Positions 1 through 8,696 of a DNA stretch of 64,000 nt are shown here, piece after piece. Both the position numbers and the translations under genes were made by a program. The stretch spans positions 3,183,501 to 3,247,500 of the forward strand of contig NZ_CP031728.1 of the NCBI RefSeq assembly GCF_008806975.1, in the 5' to 3' direction. The notes beneath the pieces were generated by a model that saw nothing but the letters and a program-made list of their open reading frames with translations, was not told the origin of the DNA and made no database searches. Source of the DNA: Cellvibrio sp. KY-GH-1. GTDB lineage: Bacteria; Pseudomonadota; Gammaproteobacteria; Pseudomonadales; Cellvibrionaceae. The stretch's first letter is position 1. Each line of letters starts with the position of its first letter.

Positions 1-67
1 CAGCAGAGGCAACAATCAGGGAACGAGTAACAGCAAGTGAGCGAGTAAAAACATGAAGTGATTTCAT
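1..67 (-). CDS. N-terminus of an exported protein (cut by window edge)
   Basis: The first 22 codons of a leftward gene lie at the window start. The ATG at 67 follows an AAGGAA-type ribosome site about 7 nt upstream. The peptide begins MKSLHVFTRSLAV and continues with hydrophobic and small residues ending in ASA, which looks like a Sec signal peptide. Nothing of the mature protein is inside the window, so no function can be given. The call of an exported protein is an inference from the leader alone. Confidence 0.5.
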   Translation of the reverse strand, partial: MKSLHVFTRSLAVTRSLIVASA

Positions 68-473
68 TTTAAATTTCCTTTTAAACAAAAAATGAGTGAG
101 TGTTTAGCAAGTAACAGATAGTGAAGCGCCTTAGCGAACAACCGCGATGACCAAGCTCCTTTTACCAGCGACGACAGCCATGTCGTTTGTTCATGTGGCC
201 ATATTAAAGGGGGAGATTGTCAGGATTTTGTCGAGGGAAGGGAGATTTGTGTCAATTGTGTCAGCGGGTGTAATTTAACCTGGTGTGGAATGCTGCTATG
301 GCGGATATTGGTTTGCCTGAAACACCCTAGGTGGTGCGGGCTGCCAGTTGTATTTACTTGATGCACGCTATTAATGGATAAGAGTTTTTAAATAATATAG
401 AGTGGATGTGCCCTATAGATATACGGCTTATGTCATTGAATAATCTGTTAGGATTAGGAGTAGAAAAGAGCAC

Positions 474-504
474 GTAGGTACGATTAGCGCAGCGTAATCG
501 TACG
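474..504 (+). repeat. 31-bp interspersed palindromic repeat, copy 1
   Basis: This 31-base unit is itself nearly palindromic: the arms GTACGATTA and TAATCGTAC flank a GCGCAGCG-like centre. It is identical, in inverted orientation, to 673-703. Short hairpin-forming units of this kind are typical of REP-like or small non-autonomous palindromic repeats scattered between bacterial genes. Confidence 0.65.
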
Positions 505-672
505 CATGAAAAATCAATCGACAAATTTCAGGATGCAAGGAAATGCCTAATGCTCTTGGCCTTATTGAACATTTCATAAATAAGTAAAAGCAGGAATTTA
601 TCCCTCGTGTGGGGATAACGGCGCAACAGTAAAAATAGGGGCTAGGGAATAGCATGCGGGGGGAATGGCATT

Positions 673-703
673 CGTACGATTACGCTGCGCTAATCGTACC
701 TAC
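673..703 (-). repeat. 31-bp interspersed palindromic repeat, copy 2
   Basis: This is an exact inverted copy of 474-504, 168 bp away, ending 20 bp past the end of the response-regulator gene (724). The pair could fold into a large stem, or each copy into its own hairpin. It may also act as a transcript end for the two-component operon. Confidence 0.65.
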
Positions 704-723
704 ATAAATAGATCCCCAATGCA

Positions 724-1434
724 CTAGGCATTGGGAATATAGACATAGCCTACCGAACGCACGGTTTTAATGGTGGCCGGTTTATCCGGGTCAGGTTCAA
801 TTTTTTTACGCATGCGGGTGATGCGACTGTCTATAGATCTGTCGAACGGATCAGCATCGGTTTTGTGCGCAAGCTCCAGTAAATAATCGCGCGACAAGGG
901 GCGATTGGGGTTGGCCAAAAATACCATCAACAAATCGTATTCCATTGCCGTGAGCGGCACTTCAGTATCGCCCTCCCAAAGTTTGCGCGTTTCCACATCC
1001 AACAAGCATTTGCCAATTTTTTTGCGCGCGTCTTGCACTGGTTGCGTATTCGCGGGCAATTCATTTTGCGTGCGGCGCAATACGCTGCGCACACGCGCCA
1101 GTAACGCGCGCAAATCAAACGGTTTGCCGACGTAATCGTCCGCCCCCATTTCCAGGCCGACTACCATATCCACCTGCCCGGCCGACGCGGTAACCATAAT
1201 AATTCCGGCGCGGGTGTGTTCGCGCAAATAGCGTGTGAGAGTTAAGCCATCTTCTCCGGGCATATTCAAATCCAGCAGCACAATATGTGGTGTAAATTCC
1301 GGCAGGATTTTTTTCAGCTCCTGACCATTTACTGCCACCTTGACCGCAAATCCTTGCATCTCAAAATAATCGGCGAGAGTTTCGGCAATGTCGATTTCAT
1401 CATCAACCACAATCATTTGATATTGAGTGCTCAT
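724..1434 (-). CDS. OmpR-family two-component response regulator
   Basis: This is a DNA-binding response regulator of about 236 residues. The receiver domain (about 8-120) has the acidic pair in VVDDE, the phospho-acceptor Asp in LLDLNMPG, and the conserved Thr and Lys in VTAS and GKPFD. The C-terminal half is an OmpR/PhoB winged helix ending SIDSRITRMRKKIE and VGYVYIP. An in-frame GTG lies 9 bases upstream, but the ATG at 1434 is preferred because AAGTGAG sits just before it. The gene follows the histidine kinase at 1471-3219 by 36 bp in the same direction, so the two are almost certainly one operon and a cognate pair. The signal and target genes cannot be read from the sequence. Confidence 0.9.
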   Translation of the reverse strand: MSTQYQMIVVDDEIDIAETLADYFEMQGFAVKVAVNGQELKKILPEFTPHIVLLDLNMPGEDGLTLTRYLREHTRAGIIMVTASAGQVDMVVGLEMGADDYVGKPFDLRALLARVRSVLRRTQNELPANTQPVQDARKKIGKCLLDVETRKLWEGDTEVPLTAMEYDLLMVFLANPNRPLSRDYLLELAHKTDADPFDRSIDSRITRMRKKIEPDPDKPATIKTVRSVGYVYIPNA

Positions 1435-1470
1435 GTCGCTCACTTGATGCTAATTAATTTATTGATAAAT

Positions 1471-3219
1471 TTATGCCGGACACAGCGGCAAACTCATTCG
1501 AAAGCAAGCGCCGTTACCGGTGAAGGGCTCCAATTCCAAACTGCCGCCATGCGCTTCAACAATACCGCTGCACACCGCCAACCCCAAGCCAGTCCCTTTT
1601 CCAGGCGCTTTAGTGGTGAAAAAGGGTTCGAAAATGCGGCGCTCAACCTCGGGGGTTATACCCGGACCGGAATCTTTAATGCGCACAAGCAGTGCTGATT
1701 GATCGTCGGTAACTGAGGATTCGATTCGCAGTACTTTTTGCGCTGATTCCTGCATCGCCTGCTGCGCATTAATGATGAGATTGCTCACGACTTGATGAAC
1801 CTGGTCTGCATCCGCCGATACGCGCGGCAAACACTCTCCAAGCGCTAATTGCAATTCAATGTGATGCTCGCGCAATTTGGGTTCAAGTAATTCAAGAACC
1901 CTTGTGATTAATTCGTTGACATCAACCGGGGCACAGCTGGGTGGCTGATTGCGAGCCATGGACAGGAAGGTGTTAATGATAGTGGCGCAGCGCTCGGCCG
2001 CTTGACGAATTTTATCGGCGCGTTTGAGCACGCGCGTATCCTGCTCGGTTTCTTGCAGCAATTGCGCCTGGCCCACGACAATCGCGAGTGGATTATTCAG
2101 CTCATGGGAAATTCCCGCGAGCAATGTCCCCATGGCCGCAAGTTTTTCATTGCGCTGTAAATCTTCGCGCTGACGCGCGATTTCATGCTCGGCATTGCGC
2201 TGGGCAGTGAGATCGCGAATGTAGGCGGTGACCAGACGGCGACCAATTAAATCCACCTGACGTAAAGTAAGCTCCACCGGAAACTCACTGTTGTCACTGC
2301 GCTTTGCCTGCAATTCCAGGCGCTGCCCCAACACCTTGGGTGCGCCCTGTTCGCTGTAACGACGAAACCCATGCTCGTGTTGCGCGCGCATGGCATCGGG
2401 CACAATTAATTCACCGATGGATTGACCCAGGGCCTGCTCGCGGGTGTAACCAAACATTTGCTCGGCGGCTTCGTTAAATTCAATCACCGCTCCCTGCTCA
2501 TCGATAGTAATCACTGCATCGAGCGACGCGGCGATCATCGCGCGATGTAATTTGCTACTGTTGTTTTTAATCACCAGCGATTGGTAAAACTGCCAGCGCG
2601 AATGCTGCTCGATGGTATAGCCTGCAAAAATCCCGATGATGGCATTGGACATCAGGAAAAAATTATTGGAAATAATATCGGCGAGCGGCAGGTTTTTATA
2701 AAACGCGATGCAGTTGTACAGCAGCACTATTAACAACACCGTGCGCAACGCGTTGAGAAACCGCAATCCAACAATAAACAGCGTCCAGGTGATGCACAGG
2801 TTTATACCCGCGTAGTAATAGTGGCTGTATTGGTTGTGGGTGATTAACAACATGGCAAAGATGCCACCGGCGGCCACCATGCTGGAGGCAAATACAACTT
2901 GCTGGTGGATGCGTTGGAAAATCGCCTGATAACTGATGAGAAATAGCAGCGCTAACAGGCTGCAGGTCACGGCGCGGACACCCCAAAGGGCCCACATGCT
3001 TTCCGGCACTAACAGGTAATCCAGAAACGCAAAATTCAGGTAGAGCACAAACGCCAGCGCCAGGGCGATACGCACTTGCTGGGCAATGTTGCTGGCCACA
3101 TTGGCCTGGTATTCCTGCTCGAGACCCGCATCGCGAAAGAGCAGCGTCAATGGATTAAAAATCCGATAGCGCTGGCCAAAAGCGAGGCTGGTGTAATTGT
3201 CGATGACCAGATCGTTCAT
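1471..3219 (-). CDS. Membrane PAS-domain sensor histidine kinase
   Basis: This is a sensor kinase of about 582 residues. The N-terminal third holds several hydrophobic segments (a multi-span membrane domain, roughly residues 35-200). A PAS domain follows (MIAASLDAVITIDE onward), then a coiled linker. The dimerisation box AGISHELNNPLA carries the phospho-accepting His. The ATPase domain shows the N box NLIINAQQAM, the G1 box KDSGPGI and the G2 box GTGLGL. The reading frame is open up to 3342, but the ATG at 3219 has a good AGGGAA site and the extra 41 residues look non-coding. It probably phosphorylates the regulator encoded just downstream. The kinase core is of the NtrB-like PAS type while the partner is OmpR-type. 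Confidence 0.88.
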   Translation of the reverse strand: MNDLVIDNYTSLAFGQRYRIFNPLTLLFRDAGLEQEYQANVASNIAQQVRIALALAFVLYLNFAFLDYLLVPESMWALWGVRAVTCSLLALLFLISYQAIFQRIHQQVVFASSMVAAGGIFAMLLITHNQYSHYYYAGINLCITWTLFIVGLRFLNALRTVLLIVLLYNCIAFYKNLPLADIISNNFFLMSNAIIGIFAGYTIEQHSRWQFYQSLVIKNNSSKLHRAMIAASLDAVITIDEQGAVIEFNEAAEQMFGYTREQALGQSIGELIVPDAMRAQHEHGFRRYSEQGAPKVLGQRLELQAKRSDNSEFPVELTLRQVDLIGRRLVTAYIRDLTAQRNAEHEIARQREDLQRNEKLAAMGTLLAGISHELNNPLAIVVGQAQLLQETEQDTRVLKRADKIRQAAERCATIINTFLSMARNQPPSCAPVDVNELITRVLELLEPKLREHHIELQLALGECLPRVSADADQVHQVVSNLIINAQQAMQESAQKVLRIESSVTDDQSALLVRIKDSGPGITPEVERRIFEPFFTTKAPGKGTGLGLAVCSGIVEAHGGSLELEPFTGNGACFRMSLPLCPA

Positions 3220-3404
3220 TCGTTTCCCTGCAATGCCATAGAACTGTTTGGTATGGCCGCGAAAGCCAAGTGACAAATTGTAACTGTTGGTAGATTTAGA
3301 TGCAGCTGGGCGATGAAACTTTAACGCGCCGCGCTCTGGCAATTAACCCGATTACGCCTAGGCTTAAATAGCGGTACCCACTTTATGCACTGGAGGTGAG
3401 CAAG

Positions 3405-3521
3405 ATGAGCAAATCTCAAGACAAACGCAAAGAAAGTAAAAAACCGGCAACTCGCACTGCCAAAGAAAAACACCAACTGAAAAAGGCCAAACAAGCCGAC
3501 CATGCTCATCGCGAATTCTAG
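3405..3521 (+). CDS. Small highly basic protein (38 aa)
   Basis: The ATG at 3405 is preceded by a strong GGAGGTGAG ribosome site and the frame runs 38 codons. The product starts MSKSQDKRKESKKPA and is rich in Lys, Arg, Thr and Gln, with no hydrophobic stretch. It is therefore probably cytoplasmic and possibly nucleic-acid binding or disordered. A clean intrinsic terminator starts 21 bp after the stop. Start signal, terminator and composition together make a real small gene likely, although I do not recognise a named family. The divergent kinase starts 185 bp to the left. Confidence 0.6.
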   Translation: MSKSQDKRKESKKPATRTAKEKHQLKKAKQADHAHREF

Positions 3522-3542
3522 CGATGATGCGATCAAACAAAA

Positions 3543-3567
3543 GGGCGCAACCTGCGCCCTTTTTTTG
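3543..3567 (+). terminator. Intrinsic terminator after the small basic protein
   Basis: The stem GGGCGCA/TGCGCCC has a 3-base loop and is followed by eight T. A short run of A before the stem may let it also serve the leftward gene ending at 3587. Confidence 0.85.
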
Positions 3568-3586
3568 TGCCTGTTAAAAACGCGAA

Positions 3587-4045
3587 TTACTGTCCGAGCG
3601 ACTCTCGCACCCGCAGTAACCCGCTGGCCACATCGGAACCCTGAGGTGCAAAGCGCAACCCCTGCTGCACAAACATCTCCGCTTTTTGCGGTTGCCCCAG
3701 CTGCATATAGGCCTGAGCCAACACCAGATACAAATCTGCCGCGCGCCGCTCGATACGCAAACCGCGCTCGGCAGTGGCAATAGCCCCCTGGTAATCCTGC
3801 GCGAGATATTGGTTACGTGCCTGGCGAGACAAGCTGACGGCGGCTGGGTTCAAGCTCACTGCTGGCCTGGGTACCACGCCCGGCTGCGGCTGTACCACTG
3901 CCGGCGTGGTTGAGGGCTTGGTTGTTACGGCCGGTTTGGAGGGAGTAGGCGCTGGACGCGGTGAAGGCTGCTGGCTGTAGGGCGTACAACCGATAAAAGC
4001 TAACACACAGCCTGCGATTAACAGGCGTTTACACAAGTTGATCAT
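3587..4045 (-). CDS. TPR-repeat outer-membrane lipoprotein
   Basis: This is a 152-residue exported lipoprotein. The leader MINLCKRLLIAGCVLAF ends in the lipobox FIGC, giving a lipidated Cys near residue 20. A Pro/Thr/Val-rich flexible stretch follows (about 25-70). The C-terminal half has tetratricopeptide-like helices (SRQARNQYLAQDYQGAIATAE and LYLVLAQAYMQLGQPQKAEM). Such proteins usually scaffold envelope complexes. The start is 17 bp after the ParA-like gene, so the two are probably co-transcribed; a functional link is only suggested by that. Confidence 0.75.
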   Translation of the reverse strand: MINLCKRLLIAGCVLAFIGCTPYSQQPSPRPAPTPSKPAVTTKPSTTPAVVQPQPGVVPRPAVSLNPAAVSLSRQARNQYLAQDYQGAIATAERGLRIERRAADLYLVLAQAYMQLGQPQKAEMFVQQGLRFAPQGSDVASGLLRVRESLGQ

Positions 4046-4062
4046 GGGATATCCGCTACGAA

Positions 4063-4824
4063 TTATTCAGCTTCTTTAGTCGCAGCCTTGAGCAGCCGCG
4101 CAATTTCTTTCCACAAATCGATATAGGCCAGTGCCGCTCGACTGCGCTGATTGTAACTGGTGAGTGGTGCCCGGCGCAGCCCCATTTGCTCAACGGCCGA
4201 ATCATTCGGCACATAGGTCTTGAGCATGGGTACCGGCATTTTCTTGCTGTTTTCAACCGCGTCGCGATGCAGGCTGCGGCGCATATCCACCAAATTGAAA
4301 AATCCAACGATACGTTTGGGCGCAGATTTCTTGCTGTTCAAAAACTCGATCACTTGTTCCATGGCGCGAATCGAGAGTGGGCTGGGAATCATCGGGATTA
4401 ATAAAATATCCACTTCCTGCAACAGCTGTTCTACGCTGGGGGAGAGCGTGGGCGGGCAATCGAATATCAGCACATCGGCTTTTTCACTGAGCGGCTTGAG
4501 CAATTGCTTGAGGAATTTTTTGTCTTTACTGAGCTCATCAAATTCACTATCAAGACTGCGCAAACTCAAGTCCGCGGGAATCAGCATCAAGCGCGGATAG
4601 GGACTATAGAGCTCCATCTCTCCGATGGATTTGCCCTTGCTAAACAACTTGATCGCCTTGGCGGAATCCGGCTCCTGCTGACAAAACCAACTGGCCGCTG
4701 CCTGCGGGTCCAAGTCCCACAGAATCACGTTCTTTTTGGCGGCGGCAGCCATATAGGCCATGTTGACTGCAGTGGTAGTTTTGCCCACGCCGCCCTTGAG
4801 GTTATAGAAAGCGATTTTGATCAT
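4063..4824 (-). CDS. ParA/MinD-family partitioning ATPase
   Basis: This is a deviant Walker-A ATPase of 253 residues. The P-loop LKGGVGKTT lies at residues 8-16, with DLDPQ as the A-prime region and FDCPPTLSP as Walker B. These mark the ParA/Soj group, which dimerise on ATP, bind DNA non-specifically and position cargo such as plasmids, chromosomes or protein clusters. The frame is open 14 codons further upstream, but the ATG at 4824 gives the canonical MIKIAFYNLKGG start with AGGA upstream. No ParB is next to it. The only partner in the operon is the TPR lipoprotein, so a role in positioning an envelope structure is possible. Confidence 0.85.
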   Translation of the reverse strand: MIKIAFYNLKGGVGKTTTAVNMAYMAAAAKKNVILWDLDPQAAASWFCQQEPDSAKAIKLFSKGKSIGEMELYSPYPRLMLIPADLSLRSLDSEFDELSKDKKFLKQLLKPLSEKADVLIFDCPPTLSPSVEQLLQEVDILLIPMIPSPLSIRAMEQVIEFLNSKKSAPKRIVGFFNLVDMRRSLHRDAVENSKKMPVPMLKTYVPNDSAVEQMGLRRAPLTSYNQRSRAALAYIDLWKEIARLLKAATKEAE

Positions 4825-5060
4825 AACAATCCTATGCGTGTTGTTACCGGTCGCGCCATCTTGCAAGGGAGCAAGTGCCGGTCATTATCGTGAAGGAAAT
4901 CTGCTCAAGGCGTTTTAACTTGTAGCATTTTTATGCAAATCATTCAAAATTTATCCGCCATTTCACACCTGTCATGGATTAAAAGCATCGATTAGCGCAT
5001 AAGCAAGCAATGAGCTCCGGCGAGCGCTACAATCGCACCCTCTTTCCCGAGTCACTTGTT

Positions 5061-5198
5061 ATGAGCCAGACCCATCCCTACGAACCGCTTACCCCTGATT
5101 TGGTATTGGATGCGATTGAAAGCACCGGCCTGCTAACAGATGCGCGAATACTGGCACTTAACAGCTATGATACCCTTAACGTGCACATGTATACATAA
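5061..5198 (+). pseudogene. srkA: Host srkA 5' fragment truncated by island insertion
   Basis: This is the first 37 codons of a stress-response kinase A (YihE/SrkA) gene, from MSQTHPYEPLTPD up to the conserved ALNSY motif. The family motif then breaks: the intact protein continues ENRV, whereas here the frame reads DTLNVHMYT and stops. The upstream region, and presumably the native promoter, is intact. The same protein start is encoded again, complete but divergent in sequence, at 11231. The break point falls around 5169-5172 and marks the left edge of the mobile island. Confidence 0.85.
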
Positions 5199-5211
5199 CC
5201 CCCTTAACGTG
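5173..5211 (+). repeat. Direct repeats at the island left end (candidate recombinase arms)
   Basis: The 11-base CCCTTAACGTG occurs at 5173-5183 and again at 5201-5211, 28 bp apart. Between them is the perfect palindrome ATGTATACAT (5187-5196), and after the second copy a related GTATGTACA. Repeated short sites at the border of an integrating element, just outside the recombinase genes, fit recombinase-binding sites. The assignment is inferred. Confidence 0.5.
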
Positions 5212-5249
5212 ATTGAATGTATGTACAAAGCTGCTGCAAGAGATCACTT

Positions 5250-6731
5250 ATGCGAGACGATAAAAAATCGAAACAGGCATTAAATTCAACGGCGCGACTC
5301 TCCTGCATCGATGTATTTGTTCCTGCACAAATTGCCTTCGACCCGCAGCGAGATCAAAGAGTGGCGCGTTTTTCAAGATTGAAATACACCGACCTGTCCC
5401 TTCAGTTTTCACCGATTGAAGACGGTGTGATTCGTAACTTTCCAGTCCTAATTCGTGGCGACGGCACCCCCTGGGACTTAGGGAACCTGTACCTGATGAG
5501 TAAGTTCACAGAAATGGCGAAGCTTGCCCCGCCAATTATCGATACGCTTAGATCGATAGCCAAACACCTGATTATGTATTTACGGTGGATTGAGCACTTA
5601 CGCAACGAAGGCAAAGATATTCATGAGCTGTACTTCCCAATCGAAGAAGAGAAGCGGGTTACCTGGGCTTACTACAGATACCTAAAAAGGCTCTTGCGTG
5701 AGAAGAGCGGCCAGCCGATCTCTCTAAGCGTAGCTAAAGCTCGTATGCAAGCAGTAATCGGATTCTATCGTGGGCTTTTAGCATGGAAGCTGGTAGCGGA
5801 ATCCGCAATCGAACACAGTGCTTACAAAAGCTCCTTTGTTGGCATCCCGATTGTTAATTCGATCGGCCTTCAGATGATGAAAATTGTAGAGACTTCTAAC
5901 TTCAAGATTCCCAAACCACAGCGTAACCACGTGGGCGAGATTGCGGACGGCGGAACCCTGAGACCACTGACAGAGAACGAGCAGAACCTATTCCTTCAAC
6001 AGCTCAGTAAAAGCAACAATCGAGCTTTCCAATTAATGTGCTTTGTGACCCTTTTCACAGGAGCTCGCCTCCAAACTGTTTGTACACTCAGAGTTAAAGA
6101 TATCTACGATCTCCTCAAGAAATCCCCAAAAAATGGCGAGGTGCTTCTTCGAGTCGGTGATGGCACTGGAGTTGATACAAAAAATCAAAAGCGCTATCGG
6201 CTCCACGTACCTATTGAGTTGGTTCGAATGCTGCGCGATTACATTGAATCAGACGAATGTCGGGGCCGTCGGGCACTCAGTTTTTATGAAGAGAGCCACG
6301 AGAACTATGTTTTTCTCGCCTCAAACGGGTCACCTTTTTACACAAGCACCTCCGAGATTATTGACCGCCAAGAGGGGCAATTTAGCAAACGTATTTCGGC
6401 GCGAGATCGCGTTACTTTCACCGTCCAAACGGGTAATGCCGTGAGAAACTACTTAAGTCGCTTAATAAAAGATATCCGCGTGAATCATCCAGACTTCAAC
6501 ACGTTTAGATTCCATGACCTTCGGGCAACATACGGAATGAACTTTATTCGAGACGCAGATGCCTCCGGGTCCATGGATATCCGCGACGAACTCAAACAGC
6601 GTATGGGGCATTCGAACTTTAACACGACTCAAAGCTACCTGAATTACGATAAGAGCAACTCAATAGTCAGAAAAGCAAGCGCATATCATCACGAGAGAAT
6701 CAATCGCACAATAGAGCAGCTTCGGACATGA
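5250..6731 (+). CDS. ginA: Tyrosine recombinase, first gene of the GInt-like operon
   Basis: This is a site-specific recombinase of about 493 residues that would cut and rejoin the island ends through a 3'-phosphotyrosine. The full catalytic set is visible: Arg 273 in TGARLQTV, His 422 and Arg 425 in FHDLRATYG, His 454 in MGHSNFNT and the nucleophile Tyr 463 in QSYLNY. The N-terminal part has the helical core-binding domain (IDTLRSIAKHLIMYLRWIEH). The frame is open from 5217, but ATG 5250 is the better start (MRDDKKSKQ). It lies 51 bp after the truncated srkA fragment and overlaps the next gene by ATGA, so it may be driven by the old srkA promoter. The name follows the operon layout and is moderately certain. 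Confidence 0.85.
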   Translation: MRDDKKSKQALNSTARLSCIDVFVPAQIAFDPQRDQRVARFSRLKYTDLSLQFSPIEDGVIRNFPVLIRGDGTPWDLGNLYLMSKFTEMAKLAPPIIDTLRSIAKHLIMYLRWIEHLRNEGKDIHELYFPIEEEKRVTWAYYRYLKRLLREKSGQPISLSVAKARMQAVIGFYRGLLAWKLVAESAIEHSAYKSSFVGIPIVNSIGLQMMKIVETSNFKIPKPQRNHVGEIADGGTLRPLTENEQNLFLQQLSKSNNRAFQLMCFVTLFTGARLQTVCTLRVKDIYDLLKKSPKNGEVLLRVGDGTGVDTKNQKRYRLHVPIELVRMLRDYIESDECRGRRALSFYEESHENYVFLASNGSPFYTSTSEIIDRQEGQFSKRISARDRVTFTVQTGNAVRNYLSRLIKDIRVNHPDFNTFRFHDLRATYGMNFIRDADASGSMDIRDELKQRMGHSNFNTTQSYLNYDKSNSIVRKASAYHHERINRTIEQLRT

Positions 6732-8695
6732 CAAACGGCGCGATCACTTACACCCTACCCGAACTGAATACGCTGCCCAAGAACAGTTTTGATATAGCAC
6801 CGACGTTCAGGCCAGAATTAACTTGCATTGATCAAGGTCAGGGCAAGAAAATGCGCTATCTAAAAACATACCGTGTCTGCTATCTCGATCGTCGATCGCT
6901 CGATCCTACTATTAGATCCTTCAATGAGCGAAAGAAAGTCAACCCTTTAAGCTTTTGCGCCAAACGAGCCTCCTTGATCCAACCGATCATTAAAGGACTA
7001 CTAGAGGGTCATTCAGGTATTCCCGATTTTTGCTGGATTGAGTCCATATTCGATTGGATTGACCGGCATGAGCGCTCGGCTGAGCTATATAGCCTTGAGG
7101 GCGCCCGAGGGCTCTACCGAGATTGCACCGATCATATTCGTCACCGCCTGCGCCTGTCTAATGTGGGTGATAGGGCTATATCGATCGGCTATCCTATGGC
7201 TCAAAACCTGCAATCAGCATTGATATATATCTGTAGTCAGGCCAGCGGACATGATCCTAAAGTGGTGCAAAGTTGGGCAATACGAATTCCTCAAAAAAAA
7301 ATGGGGATGAATGAGTTGCCTGCACCCGCAACAACCGCCGATGAACATGCAGTGGCTTACGCCCTCCATCAGCGCTACTTTGAGGCATTCACTCATGCTG
7401 TCCTCAATAACATCGCCCCACCAGTGGTGGTCAAATTGGCAGATCTAGGTTTCGAGGACCTGATTTTCTACAGCCAGATATCAAACAATGCGAACGGCTG
7501 GTCAACACGAGTGAAGGGAGGTCGCGCTGATTGGCAGCCCTTTTTTTTCCGACGTGAAGGGGTATTTGAAGGCAAGGCCAGTGCATTTAATGCGCTGCTA
7601 GCTGAGCATAGCGTCCCGCCCATCAATCCTGATAGCTTCAAGCGGTTACAGGAAAATAACCGCAAGTTTAGTCAATTCACACTTCACGAGTTGGCGAACC
7701 ATGCCACGCGCCATTTTGCGCATCTGTTGATGGCGGAGACCGGGAACAATGCTGCGCACCTCGTCAGTATTGACTGTCAAAACGTTCGATTAGACAGAGC
7801 AGTGGGGTTAGCAACGACTAGAGCTATCAAAGGGCGCGCTAGCTTTGAGCAACAAGAACAACATGTGGATCTTCGCTTCGCTCAAACTACTTGGAAAATA
7901 TATCTCAAGTTACACGGTTGGATGACCCAGCAGATCGAAGCTCCGCCAAAGTTGGGATTATTTCTTATTACTGACCGCGCTGACCGAGTCCCCTATAGTT
8001 TACTATCGGGCAACGCTATGCGGCAGCTAAGTCTCTGGCCTGCGCGCGCGCCAGCACTGGCCACCCGGGCTGCGCGTAAGCACAAATCAGTGAACCTGTT
8101 AGAAGCCTCCGGCGGCAACATCGCTATGGTCTCTAGTATGCAATTGGCATCACCAAGAACTATTGAAAGGCACTATGCTTTCAAAAATCATGAAGAAGCA
8201 GCAAAAGCAATGAACGACTACTTTGCAGCACAAGCAAAGGCTGCGGAACTGCGTCATATGGATATTAAGCCTGTACGAATCATTAGCGATGGTGAAATAA
8301 CGCTCACAGGCGTCTGTGACTTGGAACAGGATGGACCAAAATGCGTCGAGGGTTTTGAGGAGCTTGCAATTGAGCCACGCTGTAGCGCCCCTATTACGTG
8401 TATATTTTGCGTGCACTTTGGCTTGCATGCCGACATTGAAAGCATATTACGCTTGCTAACCATCAAGCTCTGGATCGAGACTCAGAGCCGCATCAGCTCA
8501 ATCAATATCGATGAGCAATTCCAAAAATTCGCGCCATATTTGAATCGTATCCAACAGATACTAGAAGATCTTTCTGACATGAGTGACGAAATCTCACTGT
8601 ATGTGAAAGATGCAATCATACGCTTTGAGCGCGGTGAGCGAGACCAATATTGGGGAGCCAAAATAAACGCACTACTTGAAATAGAAGGGACATAA
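6728..8695 (+). CDS. ginB: Degenerate tyrosine-recombinase-like protein, second gin gene
   Basis: This is a 655-residue protein overlapping the previous gene by 4 bases (ATGA). It resembles the large second subunit of multi-recombinase elements, but its catalytic centre looks degraded. The first Arg motif reads ETGNNAAHLVSI (about 336-347), with Asn where Arg is expected. The last motif reads SPRTIERHYAF (about 475-485), keeping a Tyr but with no clear preceding His. Near the C-terminus is a Cys/His cluster (CSAPITCIFCVHFGLH, about 550-566) that could bind zinc. Its role may be structural, for instance shaping the synaptic complex with the first and third proteins, rather than catalytic. Confidence 0.75.
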   Translation: MTNGAITYTLPELNTLPKNSFDIAPTFRPELTCIDQGQGKKMRYLKTYRVCYLDRRSLDPTIRSFNERKKVNPLSFCAKRASLIQPIIKGLLEGHSGIPDFCWIESIFDWIDRHERSAELYSLEGARGLYRDCTDHIRHRLRLSNVGDRAISIGYPMAQNLQSALIYICSQASGHDPKVVQSWAIRIPQKKMGMNELPAPATTADEHAVAYALHQRYFEAFTHAVLNNIAPPVVVKLADLGFEDLIFYSQISNNANGWSTRVKGGRADWQPFFFRREGVFEGKASAFNALLAEHSVPPINPDSFKRLQENNRKFSQFTLHELANHATRHFAHLLMAETGNNAAHLVSIDCQNVRLDRAVGLATTRAIKGRASFEQQEQHVDLRFAQTTWKIYLKLHGWMTQQIEAPPKLGLFLITDRADRVPYSLLSGNAMRQLSLWPARAPALATRAARKHKSVNLLEASGGNIAMVSSMQLASPRTIERHYAFKNHEEAAKAMNDYFAAQAKAAELRHMDIKPVRIISDGEITLTGVCDLEQDGPKCVEGFEELAIEPRCSAPITCIFCVHFGLHADIESILRLLTIKLWIETQSRISSINIDEQFQKFAPYLNRIQQILEDLSDMSDEISLYVKDAIIRFERGERDQYWGAKINALLEIEGT

Positions 8696-8696
8696 T

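Larger units (their letters stand above)
68..723. other. Intergenic region with a palindromic repeat pair
   Basis: No credible gene is seen in these 656 bases. The only notable structure is the inverted pair of 31-bp repeats at 474-504 and 673-703. A 75-codon leftward frame at 428-655 overlaps one repeat and has no ribosome site or recognisable domain, so it was not called. Confidence 0.5.

Noticed and set aside
428..655. 75-codon leftward open frame
   Set aside because: It overlaps a palindromic repeat, has no ribosome site and an unlikely amino-acid composition.
1285..1702. Rightward frames opposite the kinase and regulator genes
   Set aside because: They are antisense to well-supported two-component genes and show no start signals.
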